From positions 124,001 to 188,000 of the forward strand of contig JAIQDT010001648.1 in NCBI GenBank assembly GCA_021521415.1: DNA of 64,000 nucleotides, read 5' to 3'. The notes beneath the pieces are model-generated. The model saw nothing but the letters and a program-made list of their open reading frames with translations, was not told the DNA's origin and did no database searches. This DNA is from Bidens hawaiensis (Eukaryota > Streptophyta > Magnoliopsida > Asterales > Asteraceae). The first letter of the stretch is position 1; each line of letters begins with the position of its first letter. Made by a program: the position numbers and the translations under genes. This document shows positions 11,801-23,544 of the stretch, in pieces.

Positions 11801-12821
11801 CAGGCTGACCGGTCAAAGTTTCCACCTTTTAACATTGATTCTCATCATGCAGTAAAATTAGTAACACAGAGAAGGCAATGGTCGGTGGTTTGGGCGCTCT
11901 TAATCTATTCGGGGTGATTGTTCTCGGTAACATGTTGAAGTACGTATATTAATATATAATAAATCGATTATCAAATTCCAGTCAATCCATATTTAATTAA
12001 GTGGTTATTCAACCTCAGTTCTCTGAACTCATGTGATTGTATTTGAAGGAATATGACGGTCTCACCAAGTGGTATCATTTCATTTGTATCTGAAATATTT
12101 CCTCTTCTACAGGTACGGGTTAATATGAAGCGTTTACAACTTCCTATATGCTCTTTAACTTATATTTGAATTAACATAATAAATTTTACAGATCTATGCT
12201 GCCTCATTTTTTGCTATACCTTTGGTCCGATGGTTTATTACTCAAAGAACAAATGCTGAAATAGAAAAGAGGAACCGAGCTAGAGAACAACGAGCACGGG
12301 CTCTTGAACTGCCAGATGTCAACCTCAGACGGAAGGTATGTATGAAGGTTATTCAGTATTTTGACTTTCTTTGACTGAAATCTCCATGATTGGGTCGTTT
12401 TTTCACTTTTTCTAGACAAATGTTTTTCTAGACAATTGCATATAGAGCATTCGAACGCCCCGTTTTGACCCAAACCCATTTTGGCCCGAGTTTGTTACTC
12501 AACCCTACCGGACCGTTTTGCTAGGTTTAGTGTTAACTGTAAACAAATTTAGCTAAAAGGGAGAATCTGTCAAAGGGGTTGAAACTTGAATGGTCTCCAG
12601 AGTCTTTTTTAATGTATACGGTTATTCGAAGGATTTAATTATTATTGCTAATAATATTGTTTTTGTATCGAATACAGATTCTTAGCGCTCGGGACATGTC
12701 TCGAAAGACCGTGATAGGTCAGGATCGGATTGTGTACACAACCGAAAGAGACCTATTCGAGCAAGACTATGACAAGCAGGAATGGGATAGGAGATTCAGA
12801 GAGATTGAGAAGTCTGAATAG
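8868..12821 (+). CDS. plastid membrane protein, At5g03900-like, 13 exons
   Basis: Coding exons: 8868-9236, 9947-10054, 10148-10248, 10329-10412, 10494-10566, 10657-10722, 10831-10917, 11015-11080, 11619-11761, 11853-11939, 12049-12112, 12192-12335, 12678-12821. All junctions are GT-AG and the sum is 1536 bp, giving 511 residues. I recognise the Arabidopsis At5g03900 family (annotated chloroplastic, 'iron-sulfur cluster biosynthesis family'; biochemical role not firmly known). The N-terminus is Ser-rich with few acidic residues, as in a transit peptide. A predicted membrane helix lies in VTFGTALIASIVIVYTTIIA, and two more around LNLFGVIVLGNML and EIFPLLQIYAASFFAIPLV. Other family signatures are FWYWDPYYYRRR and FVFGDGDPNEG. 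The C-terminus is charged and probably stromal or cytosolic. Introns 1 and 8 hold repeats and the 3' UTR is interrupted by a LINE. A partial paralogue follows at 37953. Confidence 0.9.
9255..9795. mobile_element. hAT-type MITE, GTTCG family, in intron 1
   Basis: The right end reads GGTTCGTTTGCAGCCCTA and stops at 9795; its complement TAGGGCTGCAAACGAACC is the common terminus of this MITE group. The interior is full of GAACGAACACGAAC and GTTCG words near both ends. The left end is not clear and may be truncated, so that boundary is approximate. Confidence 0.55.
11175..11500. repeat. GTTCG-rich repeat in intron 8, shared with the paralogue
   Basis: Contains TTCGTTAACGTTCGTGAACC, AACGAACGAACATGAACATG and similar words. 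The segment is recognisably homologous to about 40210-40480, which in the second gene copy lies in the intron after exon 9 rather than before it. No clean terminal repeats were found. Confidence 0.5.
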
Positions 12822-12836
12822 ATGGTGTATTGTTGT

Positions 12837-12852
12837 TGTAACAATATTAATT
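12837..12852. repeat. left LINE target-site duplication
   Basis: TGTAACAATATTAATT, 16 bp, repeated exactly at 16473-16488. The copies bracket the LINE. Confidence 0.9.
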
Positions 12853-15800
12853 TTTTTTTTCGAACGGCAACTTTCATTAAAAGAACCCAAGCAAGAAGCT
12901 AGAGCCAAAGAACAACACAAAAATTAAAACGAAAAATTACACCATTTTCTCCAATTTAAGCTAAGGAACGAAGATCTATTTTTAATCCATAAAAACGACA
13001 AGGATTTGATGTCCTCCAACAACTTTGAAACCGAATATGCTTTGTCTTCAAAAACTACATCATTTCTTGCTTTCCAAATACTCTTAACACGCCGTCATGA
13101 TAATGCCTTGAACAACTTTTTTCTTTTTAGTACACAAAGGAGCAGTTTTGTGAATGGATAAAAGATCACGAACCGAGAGAGCTTCAATGATAGGAATTTT
13201 ACACCATGAGCTAATCACGTGCCAAACCCGAACCGCAACCTGACAAGAAGTGAGAAGATGACCTGCATTTTCAATGCAATCCTCACAAAGTAGACAAGAA
13301 ATGGAGTCAACAGGAATGTTCCTAAACGCGAGGCCTTCCCGGGTAGCAATACGATCCATCTCCGCCAGCCAAACGAAGATGTTAACCTTTTCCGGGACCC
13401 AGTTGTTCCAAGCCATAACGAAGGGAGCGTTGTGACCAATCGTGTTGAATAGAACTCGCTTCATTGAGGCAACTGAGAAACTTTCTGATTTATCTTCAAT
13501 CCATACCCATTTGTCTTTATGGCCAGATAAAACCACCTGGCTACACATATTTACTAAATCAACCAACTCGGACGTTTCAGTCCCGTCTAAACTCCTTTTC
13601 CACTGCCAATTCCAAAACTGCGCATGAACATCAAAACAATATGCAACAACACAATTCTTTTTTTGGACGTTATTAAATAAATTTGGAAAGACCTGTTTGA
13701 GTGGCTATGTGAACAACCACGGGTCGATCCAAAAACGGATATCCAACCCGTTCCCGACAATTCCTTTGATCATGTTTCCCAAATTCAAAATTGAAACCGC
13801 CAAATGATTTTCTAGTTTTGCTATAGTATTCCAAACACCAGTAAAACGCTTAGCGTGTGGCAAGACTGGCCATGTTCTATTCGAACCGTGAATAGCCAAA
13901 ATTACTTTTCTCCACAGAGCCTCACGATCCACCTTAAAGCGCCACCACCATCTTGTTAATAAAGCAATATTTGTATCCCGCAAAGGGGTGAGGCCGAGAC
14001 CACCCTTATCAACTGGGGAAGTGATTTTGTCCCAACTAACCCAGCAAATTCGATATGAATCTGCATTTCCGCCCCAAAAAAATTTTCTTCGTTTTGCTTC
14101 AAGTTGATCAATAATGTTTTGAGGGGCTTTGTAGAGAGAGAAAAAGTATGTTGGCAAAGTTTCCATAACAGATTTTAAAAGAGTAAGCCAGCCACCTGAG
14201 GACAAATAGAAGATTTCCAAAGAGCTAAACGAGTATCAAACGTATCAATGATCTTAGACCAGTCGGCAATACGATTCATGTTAGCCCCTACGATTAGGCC
14301 CAAAAAAGTAAATGGCATTTGTGCCGGGTTGCAGCTCAGTTCACGTGCCATAATACTAACCGAATCGGCTTCAACACCAATGCCGAAGAGATTTGATTTG
14401 TTATAATTTATTGAAGCCCCGACACCAAGAAGAAGCACCTGAGCAGGCGGTTCATATTAATCACATTCTCACTGTTCCATTCTCCAATAATCAAAGCATC
14501 ATCCGCGTAGAGAAGATGAGACATAATCGGGCCATTTTTTGGAGTTTTAATGCCATTAAAAATTCCTTTGTCAATTGCACAATTTATCATACATGAAAGA
14601 GCTTCCATACCGATTATGAAAAGGAAAGGGGAAAGAGGGTCCCCTTGACGAACCCCCCTCTGGTAAGTAAATTCAAAAGTAGGGGATCCGTTTACAAGAA
14701 CGGAAGACCTAGCCGAGGAGAGGATGCCACGAACCCACATGCGCCATTGGTCAGGAAAGTTCATTTGATCCTGAATTGAGTCAAGAAAATCCCAACTAAT
14801 GTGATCAAAAGCTTTTTCAAAATCAATTTTGAATAGAAACGCTTTGGATTTGGTCTTCTTAAGCCAAGAAATGATCTCGTTAATAATAAGCGGCCATCAA
14901 TAATGTTCTGGTCTTTGAGAAAACCCAATTGATTTTCAGAAATAACTGAACCAATTACCACCTTCAGCCTGTTTGCCATCACTTTTGAAATCACCTTGGT
15001 AATAGAACCAATTAAATTTATCGGTCTGTAATCGTTGAAACCGATAGGATCGTTCTTTTTTGGAACCAAGGATATAAAAGAAGCACCACAACCATTTGAA
15101 ATCTTCCCGGAACTGTGAAAATGGTTCAGCGTGTTTATAAAATCCAATCCAAGAATATCCCAAAAAGTTTTTATAAACCTAAAGTTAAATCCATCCGGGC
15201 CCGGAGCGCGGTCCATTCCACAATCCCAAACCGCCTCCTTAATTTCCGAAGGAGAGAAAGGAGCGATTAGCATATTTGCATCAGACAACGACAAGCGTTT
15301 AATGCTCTGGCAGGTGATCGACGGTCTACGAGTAGATTGCTCTTTAAATCTAGATGCAAAGTATTTGAGGGCTTCCCTTTTAACAATCTTCGGATTATTA
15401 CACCAGTTGCCCTCCACAAAAACCCTATGAACTTTGTTTTTCAAAGATTTTGCTTTTATAATCCGATGAAAAAACGCAGAGTTATCATCCCCAAATGAAG
15501 CCCAATTCACTCGGGATTTCTGCTTAACATCCTTTAATTTTTGAGCCTCCAACTCTAACAATTTTACCAAACATTCCGAATGAATCCAATTTTCCTCCTC
15601 CGAAAGCGATCTGATCTCCAATAACTCGTCCATATGAAACAAATCTTTAGACAAGCTATCATGTTTTCTTTTGTGCTCCCCAATCCAAAACTTTATTTCA
15701 CGTTTAAAGTGTTTTAGTTTTTTCTGATAAAAAAATGTCAGGCAACCCGGAGAAACTAAAAGAATCATTTGCTTTCTTAATCAAATCAATGAAACCCGGT

Positions 15801-16472
15801 TTCTCCAACCATGAGTTAAAAAGACGGAACGGACTAGGGCCAAAATCAAAAGGATTGATGGCTAAAACCAAAGGAGAGTGATCCGAAAAATATCTCGGAA
15901 GAGCCGTTAGACATGCATCAGACCATTCCTCCAGGAAACGATCAAGCTTGCTCAACTTGGCCCCTTTCTTTTTGGCACAGGTGAAGCGCCTGCCCTTCAT
16001 AGCAAATTCAGAGAGGTTGGAATTATAAATAAAATCATTAAAATCCCTAGCCTCATTCGGGTTAAAAGCTGAATTTTTACGATCTTCCTGGCATCGAACT
16101 GCATTAAAATCGCCAAAAATAACCCAAATCCGTTACATTTGGATCCCAAATTGAAATAATCCCCCCTGATCTACCCGTAGCATCGACAAAGTCAAACTCA
16201 AATGGGGTGCTGTGCTGCCCCAGTATGTCTTGTGAATTCTTTTAAGCGAACAGGCTTACCTACCTCTAATATTTATAGATAAATAATTCACCTGACTGAT
16301 GTGGTTTTGAAGATCCACCCCTACCAAAATTCATCTTCAAGCATGATTCACTAACCCCTTCAGGAAGCCTAGGTTTGAGACAAAAACATTAGTGGTGGTT
16401 ATTCCTTGCTTCAACCTTCCAACCATCATTACGTTGATCTTCATGGTCTCTTTTCTTCATCTCCCCTTGCTC
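12853..16472 (-). mobile_element. plant L1-type LINE, inserted in a gene 3' UTR
   Basis: The element lies between perfect 16-bp duplications and ends on its 3' side in a short oligo(A) tail, seen here as T residues at 12853-12860. At 3.6 kb it is shorter than a full plant LINE. The 5' part retains the beginning of an endonuclease ORF, but the middle of the endonuclease is deleted. Insertion is 16 bp past the stop codon of the At5g03900-like gene, so that gene's native 3' UTR resumes at about 16489. Confidence 0.9.
13084..16300 (-). pseudogene. LINE ORF2: endonuclease, reverse transcriptase, zf-RVT
   Basis: Read on the minus strand from about 16300: a start like VNYLSINIRG (endonuclease N-terminus), then FEFDFVDATGRSGG and SIWDP near 16200-16140. 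A jump follows to VIFGDFNAVR near 16115, which removes part of the endonuclease, then KLDRFL and SDHSPL. The RT domain begins with RAPGPDGFNF near 15200, continues through VPKK, NDYRPI and NQLGFL, then (frame change near 14765) GVRQGDPLSPFLF and the catalytic YADD at about 14510. After two more frame changes comes a zinc-finger RVT domain (about 13440-13130) with CLLCED and HLLTSC. Several frameshifts show that it is dead. Motif order is that of plant L1-clade elements. Confidence 0.88.
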
Positions 16473-16488
16473 TGTAACAATATTAATT
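16473..16488. repeat. right LINE target-site duplication
   Basis: Second exact copy of the 16-bp TGTAACAATATTAATT. Confidence 0.9.
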
Positions 16489-16962
16489 CAATCTTATAAA
16501 ATTATTACTTGAATTATAAGCTACTGGTTAGAATGAATACATTTTAAGTAGCTAAGAAGAAAATACATACGCTTGTAATCTTTGATCCAGATCGAAAACT
16601 GAGCTTCTATTCAACTTGAGCGAGCAGCTCGGTGTTTTGTAATTTTTAATAGTTTTGTATGTACATTTAATTATACAAGATCAAAATAATACATCATCAT
16701 AGTAAGTGAAAGATCAAGTTTCTAATACATTGTTTTTGTGTTTAATGTTGGAAGTGATTGTTTATGTGTAATCTCGTTTCCAAGTCAATTCTGGTATTTG
16801 GGTTTTTAGTGAGATAGGGATGGGATTTTTGTTCTTGAATACCGGTGCCAAACTGATACATACGGTACGGTATTTGGTACCACCTTTTTCAGTTCGGTAT
16901 TTGGTATTTTTAGTATTGGTAGTGGTAGTTATTCATACGATGTTAATTATTTTAATTGTTGA
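16489..16962 (+). other. displaced 3' UTR and downstream DNA
   Basis: By position this is the sequence that originally followed the stop codon of the At5g03900-like gene before LINE insertion. It is AT-rich with no ORF. Near 16850-16920 are GGTACGGTATTTGGTACC-like words, partly echoed at 18440-18470 on the far side of the next transposon. Confidence 0.5.
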
Positions 16963-16971
16963 TATTTTTAA

Positions 16972-18410
16972 GACAGAATTACAAATTTTGTCCTTTAAAA
17001 AAAGCCAAATTACGGTTCGTGTCCTTTTCTAAGTTTCCTTGCAGGCGGTGTACTTTAAACTTTTTTTTTCTACACGTTATGTCCTTTACGCTAACTGGGT
17101 TAGAAAAACTCAGTTAAATGCCCTCACGTGAGACGCATGTGAGGGCATTTTTGTCTTTTCACCTGTACCTGCAACTTCTTCAACACACTCTTATAACATT
17201 CATCTTCTTCACTCACTCACTCTCTCTCTCTATAACATTCATAAGATTCAGAACTACCACCATCACCAACCAGCCACCACATGCCACCACCGCCATCACC
17301 ACCCATCACCTGCTGTTGCGACCACTAATTTCCACCGGCAGCAGAAGGTTGAAATTGAATAGAGATTTGGGAGGCCACTAAAGATCCAAACCCAAACCCT
17401 AAATCATTTCACTGTTTGCAAACCCAAATCCCTTATTGATTCTCAATTATCTGCATTGTAGTTGCAAGCCCTAATTTTTATATATCAATCTATGGAGCCG
17501 TTGGTGGATGTGCGTGTATTGAATCAGAGCCGGAGCGGCGGCGGTGGTTTCAAAAACAATGCAGATAATTGAATCAGAGCGGCGGTGGTGGTTTCAAAAA
17601 CCCAGTGCTGCTGCAAGGGGTGTCACTGGGAAACCGAGGGTCGCCGGAGCACCTCCTATGCCTTAAAAAAGATCATCAGAACTTGCCCCATCGGAGAACA
17701 CCATCGCCAATGACTCAGACAACCACCACAACCGCCACCTAGGGTTCTGATAGGGAACCCGGTAACAAATCTGAGATCCGGTAGCTGTGGGTTCTGTTGG
17801 TTGGTGTGTGGCGGTAGCTGTGGGTTCTGATAGGGAACCCGGTAACAAATCTGAGATCCGGGTTAATATTTTAGGGTTTCGTGGTCGATTTAAAAAGTTT
17901 GGGCTTCGTGGTGGCAGTTGCAGGTGTTGGCTGTTGTGTAGTAGTTGTTGCGGTATGGTGGTGTGGTTGTTTCTGGTGGCCGGAATTTGTGACGGTGGCT
18001 GGCCGGAATTTGGTTGGTGTGTGGCGGTAGCTGTGGGTTTGGGCTTCATGGTGGCCGGAGTTTTGGAAAAGGATGGGTCGGGTTCGGGTGATAGGGATAC
18101 GGGTTTTGGAAAAGGATGGGTCGGGTTCGGGTGATAGGGATCGTTTGCGGTGGCCGGAGTTTATGGTGGCCGGAGTTTATGGTGATGGTGGTGGCTTAGA
18201 GAGAAAGAAGAGAGAAAGGATAAAATTACAATTATGCCCATCACATGTCTGGCACATGTCATACTTATCTGACTTTTTCTAACCCAGTTAGCGTAAAGGA
18301 CAAAACTTGTAGGAAAAAAAAGTTTAAAGTACACCGCCTGCAAGGAAACTTAGAAAAGGACACGAACCGTAATTCGTCTTATTTTAAAGGACAAAATTTG
18401 TAATTCTGTC
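16972..18410. mobile_element. non-autonomous Mutator-like element (MULE), 1.44 kb
   Basis: Terminal inverted repeats of about 135 bp: the left arm starts GACAGAATTACAAATTTTG and the right arm ends CAAAATTTGTAATTCTGTC. A perfect 9-bp target duplication TATTTTTAA lies at 16963-16971 and 18411-18419. Long TIRs with a 9-bp duplication define the Mutator superfamily. The interior has no transposase. It is GC-richer (17250-18190) and has internal direct repeats: a 37-bp unit around GATAGGGAACCCGGTAAC at 17745 and 17826, and GGATGGGTCGGGTTCGGG at 18070 and 18114. Gene-fragment capture (Pack-MULE) is possible, but I could not name a donor. A solo piece of the same TIR lies at 37391-37435. Confidence 0.92.
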
Positions 18411-18723
18411 TATTTTTAACGTTAATTTTTCAATTCCCGTTACCATTGGTACCAAACTGATACATTATACATACGATGTTAATGATTACAACCGTTGAAC
18501 GTTGATATATGGTTTTTATTTTAAATAAATAATTTGACTGAACTGTTATGGCATACATGTATAGTGTTTGTAGCTTAATAATTGTAGTTCAAAACAGTAG
18601 AATAATAATAGTTATTCTAGTTATTTGTATTTGTATTGATTTTTAATTTTTATGATCTTGTCATATATGAAAATATTTTCAAGGAGGAGAGGATTCAGGT
18701 GAAGCACTATTGTGACTTGTATG

Positions 18724-19359
18724 TAGGGCCGTCCAAACCATTCGTCGCTCGAACTCGTTCGGAAAATGCTCGCTCGTTTTTTCGCTTGATTGAAAACGAG
18801 CCGCTCTGCTCGGTTCAGTTTGTAAACGAGCCAAGCAGCGAGCAAAGGTCTGCTCGGTTCGGTTCGACTCGAATATTTCTAAATTTATTTTATATATAAT
18901 TATGTATGAACAAATATATAAATACATAGGCAAAACACATAAATATAAGCTTACAACCCCTTTAAATTTTTCATATTCCATTAATTTTATAGTTTTATTT
19001 GTTCGCTTCAAGTTTTAGAATACCAGAAGTTTGTTTATATGATCATTGTTTTGTATCTCACTTCAAACTTATTTATAATAAAAATTTACAAATTATTGCA
19101 CGTTTGTCTACTAACTTATTTATATAAAATATTATTTACAACCTTCAAATTTGCTTCTTATTGAAAATTTTAAAGTGAAAAAAAAAATAAATAATGCTCG
19201 AAATCGCTCGATGTTCGATCGAAAAAATGCTCGATTCGATTTTGGCTCGCTTCGGTTTTCGATCGGTTCAATTTCAGCCGTTCAGTTCGGTTAAGTTTTA
19301 AACGAACCAGACAACGAGCAAGCCTTCGCTTGGTTCGGCTCAGCTCGTGAATAGCCCTA
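18724..19359. mobile_element. hAT-type MITE, CTCG-rich
   Basis: Starts TAGGGCCGTCCAAACC and ends GTGAATAGCCCTA, giving a short TAGGGC terminal inverted repeat. Subterminal sequence is packed with GCTCG and CGAGC words. Flanks CTTGTATG and CTTGTGAG agree at 6 of 8 bases, consistent with an old 8-bp hAT duplication. No coding capacity. Confidence 0.72.
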
Positions 19360-19439
19360 CTTGTGAGTTGTGAGGGACTCAACACTAGCCCACTAAATTA
19401 AATTTTTTGAAACGTTAAGCCCAAAAGTTTTATTTTTTT

Positions 19440-19850
19440 TAAGATAAAACTATGTTTCATAAACTTTTACACCGGGACAATTCCAGACTAACGGCAGATA
19501 GACGGGCAACAAGCTGTGCCGCTACCCCCCTTCTGAATAGCAAACCCTATCCTACTAAACACAACGTTCCCTTTAGCATGGGCGGAATTACTACTGACCA
19601 CCTGCTTAACCCGCTTAAGGAACTGAACCGCGTCAGAGCCGAGAGCGCCAAAGGTGTCAAAAGCAAACGGTACGAACACGTGCTGATTCTCAAGGCAAGC
19701 TTTCTCGTGCTTAGCTACTTTACCCGCCTCTGCCTTGTTTATCGCATGACCCACCACAAACCCGTGGTCCCGTAGCCCAACGAGGAGGGACACGCCTGTC
19801 AAATCAACGCACACGTGCTTCCCTTTTTCCCATCCAAAATGATGAAATTG
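19440..19850 (-). pseudogene. C-terminal remnant of the same retroelement ORF as 1-312
   Basis: On the minus strand the frame reads CVDLTGVSLLVGLRDHGFVV, then ENQHVFVPFAFDTFGALG and GFAIQKG before stopping at about 19488. Relative to the copy at 1-312 the tail after GFAIQKG is changed, so the last part is frameshifted. No RT domain accompanies it. Assigned by internal comparison plus remembered family sequence. Confidence 0.5.
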
Positions 19851-21362
19851 CTTGCTTAAATACTTGGCACATGATCAGTATTCAGTTGGTAGTTTGTACC
19901 ACTCTTTTAGAACTTACATTTAATCAAATTATTCATATTTGGTTATTATATAACAAATAAAACAATTTTGCATAGCAAGTAATAATTTGATCTCTAAATT
20001 TTAACATACTCACGTTTATGCCCACTAACCAAAAATCATGGCTTCATGTATCTACTTTATCTTCACATATTAACATAACTAGGTTAAATACCCGTGTATA
20101 CACAGTTAGGTAAACTATATTAATAAAAGAACAAAACAATTTGAAATACTTATACTAATTTGGTATTATATGAAACAATATGAATATGTATTACAGAATT
20201 GAATAAAATAAACTATTTTGTAAAATAAAAAAGAAAAAAAATTAGATGGTAAATTTTCATTAATCTTAAAAAATTTCTTCGTATACAACATTTGTAGTTT
20301 ACTTTCTTCATTGAATATTAGAAAATTGACTCCATCTCTAGTTCAAATCTAGAAAGTGCGACATAAATCTGTAAAACTTACCTTGTATATAATGTTTAAA
20401 ATTTATTTAACTTTTCTTGTGAATAACACACGATTGTAACTAATAAATCATTTAATAATAATATTAATTTGATAAAGGGATTTATATTTTACAGAAGAGT
20501 AGTGTTTAAAAAAAGATTGATACAACTCATAGAAATGTTTAAATAAACAATACACGAAGTTTAAATAAATATATTATATTATAAAGTAATATAAATTAAT
20601 ATTTGTGTAACATTCAAATATATATATATATAAGCAAAACACCGGATACTAAGAGTTTAAAACAATGTTAATACACAAAAATTGAAAAAAGTACTTTAAA
20701 ACATTAAAAATTTATCTTAAATATAAAAAACAGCTTCACTTTTTTAAAGCAGCAAATATCTTAAACAACATGAAACCATTATAGGTTTTGGATAGCAGCG
20801 ATCTCAGATATTTTGGTCATATTCACATGTATTTTCCTAAAAGGTATTTATTTAGATTTGATCCACATGACCATGTAACAGCACATGACCGACGACGAAA
20901 ATTGTCGTTGGATGGTTGTACAAAACTTATAACATTTAAACATTTGTTTTTTTATTTGAATAAACCAATTTTAATAAAAAAAATATAGGATGGTAAAATT
21001 ATATAAAAAAATAGTTTTAAGCTTTTGAGTATGTTATTATTATAATATATTTTTTTGAAATATAACAGAAGTTATAATTATAGTCAGAAAGTGAAGATTT
21101 TTAAAATCATGAAAGGTTTTCAAGAATTAAAGTGTTAAATGTAATTTATAGTTTAAATTAAAAATAAGATTAAGTATAAAATTTAAAGCATTCACTTTTT
21201 TTATTTGAAATTATTAAGACTAACATTTTGTATAAGTCATTAAATGGTAAAAAATAATGGAATATTATATTAAAATTTTAAAACAATTATTGTAGAAGAA
21301 CATCATTAACAAATATTTTTTTTGTTAAAATTAAATATTATAAAAAAAACATGTTAGAATTC
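19851..21362. other. AT-rich intergenic, no gene recognised
   Basis: Very AT-rich sequence without a credible ORF, tRNA or structured RNA. A piece near 20080-20120 (AACTAGGTTAAATACCCGTG) resembles a motif at the ends of a widespread plant repeat, but I could not delimit an element. Confidence 0.45.
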
Positions 21363-21365
21363 TAA

Positions 21366-21891
21366 GGGGGTTGTCGTGGTTCAAAACCCATCACTTGCAA
21401 CACCCAATGGGGGTGTGCCACCTCACCCCACCATTTTTCATCACTAGTGATGAAAATTTAGTGGAGGTGATAGTGTGATGGTTTGGTTATTATTTTTTTT
21501 TATGACTTAAATCCTATTATTAGAACATAGATATAGAACTTAAAATGTGAACAATAAACTTGAAATGTCATACATGGATAACCAAAATAATAAGCCTATT
21601 TGTAGGCCCATATAAAATATAAAAGCACATAGCTTAACTATGTCCTAAAAGGCATTTTCGCAATCATCTGAACACCAGCAGCAATTAAACACCACCCGCA
21701 ATCATATGGTTGAATACAAGTTTTTTATTTATTTTTTATTATTTTTATTTGGACGATTAATATGAGAAAAGCAATCATCTGGACGCCCATCACGTGTATA
21801 GCCATCACGGTGCGTGATGGAGGACTGGCGGCGGTGTTCCAAAGGTGATAACACGTGATGGGGTGGCCATCACGGACCACCCTGTCCCTCC
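21366..21891. mobile_element. putative Tourist-like MITE
   Basis: Flanked on both sides by TAA (21363-21365 and 21892-21894), the 3-bp target expected of PIF/Harbinger-type elements. Left end GGGGGTTGTCGTGG and right-end complement GGAGGGACAGGGTGG are G-rich and only partly matching. Both subterminal zones share CATCAC and CACCCC words in opposite orientation. Non-coding. Confidence 0.45.
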
Positions 21892-22131
21892 TAATGCTTT
21901 GATGTGATATATGGATAAGTTATGGGATGTTTTAATTGATTTTTTTCAATAAAATAATTAATAGTTAAAAATGAAAAAATAGGTGTGTCACTTGGTAAAA
22001 TATTAAGCCAACTAAAAGATATTTGATTGAACTATCATTTTTGTTTATTATAATAGTAGATATCCTTTAAACACAACTCAACTAAATAAGTACACGGAGC
22101 TGAGGTACAAGCATCAGTGAGCATCAAACAA

Positions 22132-22136
22132 GGAAC
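22132..22136. repeat. left 5-bp target duplication of gypsy element 1
   Basis: GGAAC, repeated at 34328-34332 directly outside the other LTR. Confidence 0.85.
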
Positions 22137-23142
22137 TGAAGAAACACTAAGTGAACCCTGGGCAGATTATAGATAATCTGGGGGTTAAGTAATGTTTCCC
22201 ACGAGGATGAGGTTCAGCAGAGAAGATTGTTCTTCAGATGACGAGGATGAGGTTCAGCAGAGAAGATTGTTCTTCAGATGACCTGCAAAACAGACACCGT
22301 AAGCTCGTCACTGAGAAGGGGGGTTCCTCCTTGTGACCACCCTCCGGCGTGAGAATCAGACTAGATTGCTCTGAATATAAGTGTATATTAAGAGATTGCT
22401 AGATAAGATGAGATATCAGATGATGTCCTTACCATTCCAAGGCGTTGGAGTATTTATAGCCGAAGGTAGGTTTCCTAGAAGGTACAGCCGGCTGAATAGT
22501 ATTCCTGTTCCACCAACAGTGGACTACGCACAGGCCATGCTGGTTGGTGGATAGGCTACGGCCAACAATAACAAGGTCGGCTGTACACTGTTCCTTTACT
22601 GCCGGCTACGCACTGTTCTACCAACTGTAGGCTGCGCACGTCCCATCGTAAGGGTTGGTGAGTAGGCAGCGGCTAATAGTGACAAACAGTACTAGAGGGT
22701 GCTCCTCCTCGTACTGTTTTCGGTGAGCTGTCACCCTGTGATTGGTTCATGGGCTGTTCTGGTCAAATCGTCTGTTCTGTCCATACCTTAGTAGGTATAG
22801 TACAAAAGATCTTCCAGAAGCATACGGACTGGCTCACTTAGGCGGGAGTATTCCCGCCTTGCTCATTCCTTCATGTGACTACTGAAGTAGCTAGTGCCTT
22901 GTGCGTGTAGCCTTGCTGTTAGTGCGGGTAGCCTTCCCTGATGGCTTGTATCCGCAACTGCAGGAACAGGCGGGGTACTTCACCATTGGGAGGCTTTCCC
23001 TGCGGGTAGAGCTGGCGTACTGCGCGTAAGGTTTTCTCTGAGCATGGTGGGTCCTGCGGGAGCAGTTGGTCGTTGCGCAGACGTCCCTGTTCAAGGTGAG
23101 TCTTGCGGCTCCAACTGGGCTCTGCTGGGACCTACCTCTTCA
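22137..23142 (-). repeat. 3' LTR of gypsy element 1
   Basis: Length 1006 bp, TGAAGA...TCTTCA ends. A 40-bp unit starting ACGAGGATGAGG is duplicated in tandem at 22201-22240 and 22241-22280; the other LTR has the same duplication, so it predates this insertion. A TATA-like CTATAAATA (minus strand) lies at 22451-22459. Confidence 0.93.
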
Positions 23143-23160
23143 AGTCCCCCCAGTCCAATG
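23143..23160 (-). promoter_or_regulatory. polypurine tract of gypsy element 1
   Basis: On the minus strand the bases immediately before the 3' LTR read GGACTGGGGGGACT, a purine-rich primer for plus-strand synthesis in the expected position. Confidence 0.65.
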
Positions 23161-23544
23161 TTCTTCTCATGAATTATTAATAAGTGAGGTGAACTTTTGG
23201 ACTTAGCAAGGGGTTTTGAAAAGGGTTTAGTTTTTAGGTTTTCCGTGGTGATTCTTCCCGCGGTTTTCCTGATGTCACGCAGAAATTCCCGACTTTTCTG
23301 CTTGATCTTTGGGTGTGAAGCGGGTAGGTTTGTAACCTCCTCGCAAGTCAGGAGCGTTGAGTCCCACTTGTGGATTCTCCATGGGGTTTTGGTAGTTTTC
23401 AACATATTGATCAATTATGCTAAAACCACCAATCCCATCATGGAGTTTCAAACAATATAGTTCTCGACGTTCCCGTCATGCGGGGATGTTATTCCCGTTT
23501 CCGCAAGCATGGCCCAGAAGATCCTTCTTGGTTTGAATTCCCTG

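Noticed and set aside
17118..18282. several open frames inside the MULE
   Set aside because: Low-complexity, overlapping on both strands and created by the GC-rich direct repeats; no family match.
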